From: an uncultured Collinsella sp.
Lineage (GTDB): Bacteria > Actinomycetota > Coriobacteriia > Coriobacteriales > Coriobacteriaceae
Length of the DNA stretch: 6,568 nt
Assembly (NCBI GenBank): GCA_900552185.1
Contig: URYT01000107.1
Span: 1 to 6,568, forward strand
Direction: 5' to 3'
The stretch's first letter is position 1. Every line of letters begins with the position of its first letter. The translations under genes and the position numbers were made by a program. This document shows, in pieces, positions 1 through 5,176 of the stretch. The notes below the pieces were generated by a model. The model was not told where the DNA came from, made no database searches, and worked only from the letters and a program-made list of their open reading frames with translations.

Positions 1-326
1 ACCGCAGGAAGCTTGGATACGCCTAGGCGCGGTCCAAGAAATCGTCCGCACCCCCCCTTGAGCGTTAGCGCCATGGCGAAGGCAATCTGCAGCACCTTAT
101 TGCGACTCGGATGACGCGCACCGGTAAAGATCTGATAGCCAAAGGTCTCATTGAGATCGGCCATACGAACCACGCGCGAGCGCTCCAAGCCCTTTTCCTG
201 CAGCAGCTGCTTCAGGTAGTCCGAAAGCGACGGGGTGGCAAAGTCGTGCTCCTTGATATAGCCATCGATGTTTGGCGCGTCGAGAAGCTCATTGAGTAAC
301 TCGTCAGTCAGCTTTTTATCGGGCAT
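1..326 (-). CDS. HTH (XRE-like) DNA-binding protein, C-terminus cut by window edge
   Basis: The frame opens with ATG at 326 and has a strong Shine-Dalgarno, GGAGGTG at 334-340, with 7-base spacing. It stays open to the left edge (108 codons visible). The N-terminal 30 residues are acidic. Residues about 34-90 (LSDYLKQLLQEKGLERSRVV, then LNETFGYQIFTGARHPSRNKV) read as a lambda-repressor/XRE-type helix-turn-helix. I recall close relatives as small regulators of Clostridia and Coriobacteria, sometimes near Ser/Thr kinase genes; this is from memory only. Role: probably sequence-specific DNA binding, target unknown. Oddity: after LTLK (residue 90) the frame reads GGCGRFLGPRL. The family would be expected to show something like ADDFLDRA, and exactly that peptide lies in the neighbouring frame at 49-26, closed by TAG. 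Frame 0 then resumes with a plausible GVSKLPA. Local indels or errors near the edge are likely, so the gene may be intact or broken. It lies 32 bases downstream of the FxLYD gene and is probably co-transcribed with it. Confidence 0.75.
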   Translation of the reverse strand, partial: MPDKKLTDELLNELLDAPNIDGYIKEHDFATPSLSDYLKQLLQEKGLERSRVVRMADLNETFGYQIFTGARHPSRNKVLQIAFAMALTLKGGCGRFLGPRLGVSKLPA

Positions 327-358
327 ACGACCTCACCTCCCCCAGTGCATGCAACATG

Positions 359-802
359 CTAGAAACCGCTTACGTCCGAACGCTCCCAGCTAGCAACCTG
401 GTCGGGAGACACCGTACCCAGCGCCTCGAACTTCCAGGAGCCGCCCGCCTTCAGATGATTGGTGTTTGCAAGAGCCGTTCCAACCTGGTTGCCATCGGCA
501 TCATACAGAACATATTCAATCTGAATGTAGCTCTTTTCCTTGTCCGTGTTATTGGTCAGCGTGCCCGAGATCTTATAGGTAAACTGATTGGAAGTGTCTT
601 CAGCCTCGTCAGCAATGGTATACGGTTCTTGCGGTTCTTTTTGCTCCTCAGCCTGCTGTGTCGTCTCGGCAGGTTTTGCCGAATCGCTCGCAGACGAATC
701 GGTTAAGTTGCCGCCCATAGAGCCCACGGCACCGACAATAACCAGCACTACGATGATGCCTAGGACAATCTTGCCGATCGGCTTCTTTCCCTCTTTTGCC
801 AT
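359..802 (-). CDS. Membrane-anchored FxLYD-domain-like protein
   Basis: This is a 147-residue protein of unknown function. A lysine-rich N-terminus (MAKEGKK) is followed by one hydrophobic helix at residues about 10-29. No lipobox cysteine is visible, so it looks like a signal anchor with the rest outside the cell. Residues 32-60 are a Ser/Ala/Glu/Gln-rich flexible linker. Residues about 72-140 form a beta-rich domain with the pattern of FxLYD proteins: a G-T-L-T-N-N-T turn, then IEYVLYDADGNQVGTA, then LKAGGSWKFEA. The start at 802 has GAAGGAT at 808-814 with 5-base spacing, and a second identical copy lies at 819-825. The stop at 359 is 32 bases before the HTH gene on the same strand. The FxLYD assignment is by pattern and not by search. 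These domains are common in exported proteins of Gram-positive bacteria and are usually not enzymes. Confidence 0.8.
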   Translation of the reverse strand: MAKEGKKPIGKIVLGIIVVLVIVGAVGSMGGNLTDSSASDSAKPAETTQQAEEQKEPQEPYTIADEAEDTSNQFTYKISGTLTNNTDKEKSYIQIEYVLYDADGNQVGTALANTNHLKAGGSWKFEALGTVSPDQVASWERSDVSGF

Positions 803-818
803 TATTCATCCTTCATTC

Positions 819-872
819 ATCCTTCCTACGATCCGGCTACCGTGCCGGCACACAGCACATTGTAGGAAGGAT
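819..872 (-). repeat. Inverted repeat in the leader of the FxLYD gene, one arm containing an SD copy
   Basis: ATCCTTCCTAC (819-829) and GTAGGAAGGAT (862-872) are perfect 11-base inverted arms around a 32-base loop. The loop contains the 10-base palindrome GTGCCGGCAC (842-851). In the minus-strand transcript the upstream arm could pair with the distal Shine-Dalgarno-like copy (819-825). It could alternatively pair over 7 bases with the proximal copy (808-814) that serves the start at 802. A role in translation control is inference. Confidence 0.5.
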
Positions 873-886
873 TAAACTTGAATTCA

Positions 887-901
887 TTAGCTGAGAGCTA
901 A
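887..901. repeat. 15-base palindrome upstream of the FxLYD gene
   Basis: TTAGCT, GAG, AGCTAA form a perfect 6-base-arm palindrome in the gap between the small membrane protein gene (stop at 978) and the FxLYD gene. No T-tract follows it on either strand, so it is not a convincing terminator. It could be an operator. The rest of the gap 803-977 shows only short direct repeats (CAAACGC at 931-937 and 942-948). A possible -10 (TTTAAT, complement of 871-876) lacks a good -35. Confidence 0.3.
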
Positions 902-977
902 GGTTGCGGTAAACGGCCAATGCGGTTATCCAAACGCCGAGCAAACGCACTTTGCGCGACCGTCTGCTGGCAGCGCA

Positions 978-1301
978 TCAACCCACCGTGACGGATTCCC
1001 CAGTAAAGGCACTAATCATCAACAGGACAAAAAACACCAGGTAGCTGACACTCAGCGGGTACGCAATAATCAGGAAGACGACCCAGCCGACATTGGTTTT
1101 ACCGTCGGCACGGCGTTGTTCGCGATTGCGGCAGAGCCAAATCGTCACGCCAATAGCCACAATCAACAGCACGAGTGCCGCTGCTGCCAACCCGGCAAGC
1201 GCAAACATCACGCCAATGCTCACGGCAATAACCGGAAGCAGCAGCAGGCCGCACCCGCACCCACCAGGACTATACACGGCAGTCTGTCGGCGCCTCATCA
1301 T
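978..1301 (-). CDS. Small hydrophobic membrane protein of unknown function
   Basis: About 107 residues, not recognised as a known family. A short basic N-terminus (MMRRRQ) and a Gly/Cys-rich patch (PGGCGCG) precede two closely spaced hydrophobic stretches at residues about 18-55. A polar, positively charged loop follows (CRNREQRRADGK), then a third stretch at about 72-96 (WVVFLIIAYPLSVSYLVFFV) and a short polar tail. The charge pattern suggests the loop between the second and third stretches is cytoplasmic. Start choice: GTG 1304, ATG 1301 and ATG 1298 are in frame. GGAG at 1304-1307 gives 2-base spacing to ATG 1301 and 5 to ATG 1298, so 1298 is equally plausible. The ATG at 1301 shares a base with the TGA of the upstream amidohydrolase, which points to translational coupling. 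Its role is unknown. Confidence 0.65.
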   Translation of the reverse strand: MMRRRQTAVYSPGGCGCGLLLLPVIAVSIGVMFALAGLAAAALVLLIVAIGVTIWLCRNREQRRADGKTNVGWVVFLIIAYPLSVSYLVFFVLLMISAFTGESVTVG

Positions 1302-2488
1302 CACTCCAAGTCAAGCAATCGTTTGTAGACATTGAGGCCTTTGAGTAGGATTTCCTCGTCGAAGAGCATGGCATCGGTGTGAAGGGCGCTCATCGCATAA
1401 GCTGGACAGCCGTCTGCGTCGATCGGGTTTTCTTGCGCCTCTGGCATACCCGTGCCCAGCAGGAAAAACACGCCCGGCAGATGGCGCTGATAGAAAGCAA
1501 AGTCCTCGGCAATTAGCAGCGGCGCCTCCACAAGCTGCAGCCCGGGCAAGGCAGGCGCGACGCTGACAAACAACTCGGGGTCGTTGTCGACCGGCGGATA
1601 GCCCTCGGCAAAGTCGAGATCATACGTGCAGCCCGTTGCGGCGCAGGCATCGTCCAGCACGCGGCGCACGTCTTCGCGCGCCCGGTCGAACATGTCGTCC
1701 GTAAACACACGCAGGCTTCCGGCCACATGGGCCTCCCCCGCCACCGCGTTGCAAACCGTACCGGCCTGCAGCAAACCAAACTTACCGATACAGGGCTCGT
1801 CGGTGCCCAGCTCGTCCATCAGTTCGCGCTCGGCAACCAAGAACTTGGCAGCCGCCAGCGCCGCATCGTGCGACTCCTCGACCGGAACGCCATAGGTCTT
1901 AGCGATATGGATGCTCGTCCCGTGAATATGAATGTGTGTCTCACTCGAACGCGCCAGCAGCGGACCGGAACAACTCGCCAACGTGCCGGCAGGCAGATCG
2001 GGCCACACATGGAAGCCAAAAATGCGGTCAGCCCCATAGCGCTCGAACACACCGCTCTCGCATACCGTCTTGGCACCACCGGTCGTTTCCTCGGCCGGCT
2101 GGAACACAAAGAGAACGTTGCGCCTAATGGCGCCCGGCTGCTCGCGAATCGTACGGTCGACATACGTCGCGGCGGCAAGTGCCATGGCCATGTGTCCGTC
2201 ATGTCCGCAAGCGTGCATCTTGCCGGGATGGATCGAGGCAAAGGCCGCTCCCGTCGCCTCCGCGATGGGCAGCGCATCCATATCGGCGCGAATCGCCGTG
2301 GCACGCGCGGCACCAACGCCAGTGTCGAAGAAAGCGCAGACGCAGCTGGGACACGGATGGGTCACCTCGCAAGCGAGCGGCGCCAACACGCCCTCGATAT
2401 AGGCAATAGTCTGCGGAAGATCGAAATCGAGCTCCGGAATGCGATGGAGATCGCGGCGATAGCGACGGAGTTCTTGGAGCTCGGTCAT
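1301..2488 (-). CDS. M20 (M20D-type) metallo-amidohydrolase, candidate N-acetyl-diaminopimelate deacetylase
   Basis: This 395-residue cytosolic zinc/metal-dependent hydrolase would cleave an N-acyl amino acid. Visible motifs are HRIPE (15-19), ADMDALPI (68-75), the metal site ACGHDGHM (93-100), PAEE (131-134), HVWP (160-163), IAEDF (326-330), LPGVFFLLGTG (337-347) and the C-terminal ALH (368-370) metal histidine. The expected Cys, His, Glu, His and His ligands are therefore all present, and the length is usual for the family. The dimerisation-lid motif, normally like GKGGHAAxPH, is here GTSIHIAK (190-197). It keeps one His but is otherwise divergent. Start: the frame extends upstream to 2572, but ATG 2488 has AAGGGA at 2495-2500 with 6-base spacing and begins the conserved fold (MTELQELRRYRRDLHRIPE). 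Family members include hippurate, N-acetyl-amino-acid and N-acetyl-LL-diaminopimelate deacetylases. The divergent dapH-containing lysine operon favours the last, but this is inference from context. Confidence 0.85.
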   Translation of the reverse strand: MTELQELRRYRRDLHRIPELDFDLPQTIAYIEGVLAPLACEVTHPCPSCVCAFFDTGVGAARATAIRADMDALPIAEATGAAFASIHPGKMHACGHDGHMAMALAAATYVDRTIREQPGAIRRNVLFVFQPAEETTGGAKTVCESGVFERYGADRIFGFHVWPDLPAGTLASCSGPLLARSSETHIHIHGTSIHIAKTYGVPVEESHDAALAAAKFLVAERELMDELGTDEPCIGKFGLLQAGTVCNAVAGEAHVAGSLRVFTDDMFDRAREDVRRVLDDACAATGCTYDLDFAEGYPPVDNDPELFVSVAPALPGLQLVEAPLLIAEDFAFYQRHLPGVFFLLGTGMPEAQENPIDADGCPAYAMSALHTDAMLFDEEILLKGLNVYKRLLDLE

Positions 2489-2581
2489 AGAGAATCCCTT
2501 CGTGAGGCACATCTGTTGCAACTTATTGTGATACAGGATTGTGGCACACATGTTTCCAGCATATTGCTGCATTTTTTAAAC

Positions 2582-2610
2582 GTTATATACGAATACTCTT
2601 GTTTGGTAAA
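2582..2610 (-). promoter_or_regulatory. Predicted sigma-A-type promoter of the amidohydrolase gene
   Basis: On the minus strand, TTTACC (complement of 2605-2610) and TATAAC (complement of 2582-2587) are separated by exactly 17 bases. They match the housekeeping consensus at 4/6 and 5/6. Transcription would begin near 2575, giving a leader of about 87 bases before ATG 2488. The leader begins with an A-run followed by a small inverted repeat, CAGCA-TAT-TGCTG (2557-2569). Confidence 0.55.
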
Positions 2611-2627
2611 GTGCAACGTGATAGGGT
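2599..2627 (+). promoter_or_regulatory. Weak candidate promoter for the lysine operon
   Basis: TTGTTT (2599-2604) and TAGGGT (2622-2627) are 17 bases apart, each matching 3/6 of consensus. It is placed so that transcription would start a few bases before the riboswitch P1 stem at 2639, which is typical. No better candidate was found at this distance. It overlaps the -35 of the divergent promoter. Confidence 0.3.
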
Positions 2628-2635
2628 CTTTACCA
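2604..2635. repeat. Inverted repeat between divergent promoters, possible operator
   Basis: TGGTAAAG (2604-2611) and CTTTACCA (2628-2635) are perfect 8-base arms around a 16-base spacer. The left arm covers the -35 of the amidohydrolase promoter. The right arm falls at the expected transcription start of the lysine operon. A dimeric regulator bound here could influence both directions, but no such regulator is identified. Confidence 0.4.
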
Positions 2636-2638
2636 CTT

Positions 2639-2795
2639 GATAGAGGCGCGGGCACGAAGAGCCGCGGGCGAGCCGGCAGGCTTTGACCCCGTGGGGAGGC
2701 GAAACCCGCCGAACTGGGTTTTTCGGGCACGAACAACCTGGTGGGCCTGTGGGAAACACCCACAGGACTGTCTGCAGCAATGCGGGAGCGCTATC
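2639..2795 (+). promoter_or_regulatory. Lysine riboswitch (L-box) aptamer
   Basis: The P1 stem is formed by GATAG (2639-2643) with CTATC (2791-2795), and the flanks carry the characteristic GATAGAGGCGCG at the 5' side and GGGAGCGCTATC at the 3' side. Between them are L-box-like core elements: GAAGAGCC (2656-2663), GGGGAGGCGAAA (2693-2704), GCCGAA (2708-2713), and GGACTGTC (2765-2772). A perfect 8-base hairpin CCTGTGGG/CCCACAGG (2746-2753, 2759-2766) closes one arm. The known class binds lysine and represses lysine synthesis or uptake genes. Its position directly ahead of lysA-dapA-dapB-dapH fits feedback control by the pathway product. A covariance-model search (Rfam lysine family) would confirm it. 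Confidence 0.9.
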
Positions 2796-2856
2796 CGGAC
2801 ATTGGGTCCACGCTATGCGGATTCGATGCGCAGATGGCGCCGTCTGGATAGCGAGG
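2789..2856 (+). promoter_or_regulatory. Riboswitch expression platform, translational type (predicted)
   Basis: Two exclusive pairings are visible. In the first, CGCTATCCGGAC (2789-2800) pairs with GTCTGGATAGCG (2842-2853): 12 contiguous pairs including one G-U. It uses the 3' arm of P1, so it can form only without ligand. In the second, CC-A-CGCTAT (2808-2816) pairs with ATAGCG-A-GG (2848-2856): 8 pairs with one A-A mismatch. It encloses a 6-base hairpin (2831-2846) and masks the GAGG Shine-Dalgarno (2853-2856) of lysA, which fits the lysine-bound OFF state. No U-run follows, so a terminator is unlikely. The folding was done by eye. Confidence 0.6.
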
Positions 2857-2866
2857 TTTACGGGAC

Positions 2867-5176
2867 ATGGCATTGACCCCCAACGAGGCATATGCGGCCA
2901 AGCAGCCGTTTGTGGACAAGGAGACACTCGAGCATATCGTCGAGCAGTTCCCCACGCCGTTTCATCTATACGACGAGGCGGGCACCCGCCGCAACATGCA
3001 AGAAGTGCGCGACGCCTTTGCATGGAACCCGGGCTTTAAGGAATACTTTGCCGTCAAGGCCAACCCCAACCCGGCGCTCATCTCCATTCTCAACGAATAC
3101 GGCTGCGGCTGCGATTGCTCGAGCTATACCGAGCTCATGATCGCCCGCTCGCTGGGCATCACGGGACACGACATCATGTTCTCTTCCAACGACACGCCGG
3201 CTGCCGACTTTGAGCTCGCCAACAAGCTGGGTGCCATCGTCAACTTTGACGACATCAGCCACATCGAGTTCTTTGAGCGTGTCGCAGGCCCCATCCCCAA
3301 GACGGTCAGTTGCCGTTTTAATCCGGGCGGCCTGTTCCAGCTTTCCAACGGCATCATGGACAACCCGGGCGACTCCAAATACGGCATGACCACCGAACAA
3401 CTCTTCGAGGCGTTCCGCATGCTCAAGACCAAGGGCGCCGAGGACTTTGGCATCCACGCATTCCTTGCCAGCAACACCGTCACCAACGACTACTACCCCA
3501 AGCTCGCGCGCATCCTCTTTGAGCTCGCCGTGCGCTTGGAGCGCGAGACCGGCGCACACGTCGCCTTCATCAATCTGTCCGGCGGAGTCGGCATCCCCTA
3601 CCTGCCCGAGCAGCAGGCCAACGACATTCACGCCATCGGCGAGGGAGTACACGCGGCATACGACGAGATTCTGGTTCCCGCTGGCATGGGCGATATGGCG
3701 ATCTGCACCGAGATGGGCCGCTTTATGATGGGTCCCTATGGGTGCCTGGTCACCAAGGCCATCCACGAGAAGCAGATCTACAAGGACTATATCGGCGTGG
3801 ACGCCAGTGCCGTCGACCTCATTCGTCCCGCCATGTATGGCGCTTACCACCACATCACGGTGATGGGTCAGCCGGACGGTCCCGATAAAACCGCAGCCCC
3901 CGTCACGAACACGTACGACATCACGGGCAATCTGTGCGAGAACAATGACAAGTTCGCCATCGACCGCGAGCTTCCGCATATCGACATGGGCGACCTGCTC
4001 GTGATTCACGACACCGGCGCGCATGGCCACTCTATGGGCTACAACTACAACGGCCGCCTGCGCTCCGCCGAGGTCCTGCTGCGCCCCGATGACTCGGCAG
4101 ACCTCATTCGCCGCGCCGAGCGTCCGGGCGATTACTTTGCCACACTCGACGTGCTGCCGTGCGGCCGCGAGCTGCTGGCCAAATCGCGCGCCGAAAGCGC
4201 CCGCCGTCGCGCTCAGGACGAGCGCCTAGCAGTCGCCGCCAAATGGAACAAACGCGTCCAGATCGCGGAAGCGAAGGAGAAGAACATGGATATCCGCAAT
4301 CTCGAGGGCTCAATCGTCGCCCTTGTCACGCCGTTTAAAAAGGACGGCAGTGTCGACTTTGACGCGCTTGAGCGCCTTATCGATTTCCACCTGCAAAATG
4401 GCACTGACGCCATCCTCACCCTGGGCACCACCGGTGAGAGTGCCACGATGACCGATGACGAGGACAACTCCGTCGTCGCCGCTGTGGTCAAGCATGTTGC
4501 AGGACGCGTCCCCGTTATTGCCGGCTCGGGCTCCAACTCCACGCAGACCATGCTCACCAAGTCGCTCACCTATCAGGGCCTGGGCGCCGACGGTCTGCTG
4601 CTCATCACCCCCTACTACAACAAGTCCAATGAAGAGGGTACCTATCAGCACTTTAAGACCGTCGCCGATGCCGTGGACATCCCCTGCATCCTGTACAACA
4701 TCCCCGGCCGCTGTGGCTGCGGCATCAGCGAGCGCAACGTAGAACGCCTGGCCGCGCACCCCAACATCATGGGTATTAAGGAGGCCTCGGGCAACGTCGC
4801 CTACGCGGCCAAGATCGCCCACCTGCTGTCAGACGACTTCCGCATGTACTCGGGCGAGGACGCGCTTACCGTACCGCTCATGAGCCTGGGCGCCTCGGGC
4901 ACCATCAGCGTGTGGGCCGATGTTCAGCCGCAGCTCGTGCACGACATGTGCCGCGCCTATCTGGACGGTGACGTGGCACGCGCCCGCGATATCCAGATTG
5001 CCGGCCAGCCGCTCATCAATGCCCTCTTTAGCGAGGTCAACCCCATCCCCGTCAAGGAAGCGCTCGCCCAGATGGGCATGATCGAGGCAAACTACCGTAT
5101 GCCGCTGTGCCCCATGGCAGACGACACGCGAGCCGCACTTACCGATGCTCTGAAGGGAGCTGGTCTGCTTGATTAA
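2867..5176 (+). CDS. lysA-dapA: LysA-DapA fused frame: diaminopimelate decarboxylase + dihydrodipicolinate synthase
   Basis: One uninterrupted 769-codon frame. Residues 1 to about 428 are a PLP-dependent meso-diaminopimelate decarboxylase, which makes L-lysine. Its features are FAVKAN with the PLP lysine (K64), GIHAFLASNTV (195-205), the glycine loop SGGVGIPY (238-245), CTEMGR (280-285), the LCEN segment (356-359) and the C-terminal MGYNYNGRLRSAEVLL (390-405). The HAFLASN stretch replaces the HxHxGS seen in E. coli-type enzymes. Residues about 430-473 are a charged, Arg/Lys/Glu/Ala-rich, probably helical linker. Residues 474-769 are a complete DapA. Start: an in-frame TAG at 2849 rules out upstream starts. 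ATG 2867 has only a modest GAGG at 2853-2856 with 10-base spacing, inside the riboswitch platform. It is the first gene of the riboswitch-controlled operon. A lost stop codon, a genuine fusion or a sequencing error could each explain the joined frame. Confidence 0.85.
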   Translation: MALTPNEAYAAKQPFVDKETLEHIVEQFPTPFHLYDEAGTRRNMQEVRDAFAWNPGFKEYFAVKANPNPALISILNEYGCGCDCSSYTELMIARSLGITGHDIMFSSNDTPAADFELANKLGAIVNFDDISHIEFFERVAGPIPKTVSCRFNPGGLFQLSNGIMDNPGDSKYGMTTEQLFEAFRMLKTKGAEDFGIHAFLASNTVTNDYYPKLARILFELAVRLERETGAHVAFINLSGGVGIPYLPEQQANDIHAIGEGVHAAYDEILVPAGMGDMAICTEMGRFMMGPYGCLVTKAIHEKQIYKDYIGVDASAVDLIRPAMYGAYHHITVMGQPDGPDKTAAPVTNTYDITGNLCENNDKFAIDRELPHIDMGDLLVIHDTGAHGHSMGYNYNGRLRSAEVLLRPDDSADLIRRAERPGDYFATLDVLPCGRELLAKSRAESARRRAQDERLAVAAKWNKRVQIAEAKEKNMDIRNLEGSIVALVTPFKKDGSVDFDALERLIDFHLQNGTDAILTLGTTGESATMTDDEDNSVVAAVVKHVAGRVPVIAGSGSNSTQTMLTKSLTYQGLGADGLLLITPYYNKSNEEGTYQHFKTVADAVDIPCILYNIPGRCGCGISERNVERLAAHPNIMGIKEASGNVAYAAKIAHLLSDDFRMYSGEDALTVPLMSLGASGTISVWADVQPQLVHDMCRAYLDGDVARARDIQIAGQPLINALFSEVNPIPVKEALAQMGMIEANYRMPLCPMADDTRAALTDALKGAGLLD
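4274..4279 (+). promoter_or_regulatory. Strong internal Shine-Dalgarno for dapA
   Basis: AAGGAG lies 6 bases before ATG 4286, exactly where the DapA domain begins. It also encodes Lys-Glu within the fused frame. Its quality is better than that of the lysA site, which argues that DapA is also translated on its own. Confidence 0.7.
4286..5176 (+). CDS. dapA: 4-hydroxy-tetrahydrodipicolinate synthase (DapA), from internal start
   Basis: 296 residues from ATG 4286, the normal DapA length. It condenses pyruvate with L-aspartate semialdehyde, the first committed step of the lysine/DAP branch, in the cytosol. It is a class I aldolase TIM barrel. GTTGES (47-52) holds the substrate-binding threonines, ITPYYNKSNEEG (107-118) the proton-relay tyrosine, YNIPGR (137-142) the catalytic tyrosine, and GIKEASGN (163-170) the Schiff-base lysine K165. 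The usual GRTG reads GRCG here (141-144). The same codons are also the C-terminal part of the fused LysA-DapA frame, so this entry records the likely separate translation start. The stop overlaps the dapB start by 8 bases, indicating coupled translation. Confidence 0.85.
   Translation: MDIRNLEGSIVALVTPFKKDGSVDFDALERLIDFHLQNGTDAILTLGTTGESATMTDDEDNSVVAAVVKHVAGRVPVIAGSGSNSTQTMLTKSLTYQGLGADGLLLITPYYNKSNEEGTYQHFKTVADAVDIPCILYNIPGRCGCGISERNVERLAAHPNIMGIKEASGNVAYAAKIAHLLSDDFRMYSGEDALTVPLMSLGASGTISVWADVQPQLVHDMCRAYLDGDVARARDIQIAGQPLINALFSEVNPIPVKEALAQMGMIEANYRMPLCPMADDTRAALTDALKGAGLLD

Noticed and set aside
905..948. Short direct repeats (TGCGGT twice, CAAACGC twice)
   Set aside because: They are only 6-7 bases each with unequal spacing. 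This is not an array, and there is no CRISPR or iteron pattern.
2525..2543. Direct repeat ATTGTG with 13-base period in the amidohydrolase leader
   Set aside because: Two copies of a 6-base word in AT-rich leader sequence are expected by chance and suggest no clear site.
2489..2572. N-terminal extension of the amidohydrolase to ATG 2572
   Set aside because: The extra 28 residues fit no family sequence and lack a good ribosome site. The predicted transcript starts near 2575, leaving almost no leader, while ATG 2488 has AAGGGA at proper spacing.
2557..2577. Hairpin plus T6 on the plus strand resembling a terminator
   Set aside because: The stem is only 5 bases, and no plus-strand gene ends before it. 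The T-run is better read as the A-run at the start of the minus-strand leader.
1727..2686. Long open frame on the plus strand opposite the amidohydrolase
   Set aside because: It is antisense to a gene with clear M20 motifs. Its product is Arg/Gly/His-rich with no recognisable fold, a usual by-product of GC-rich codons.
2966..4030. 354-codon minus-strand frame opposite lysA
   Set aside because: It mirrors the codon positions of lysA. The low-complexity Val/Asp/Gly/Ala composition is typical of an antisense shadow, and there is no ribosome site or family motif.
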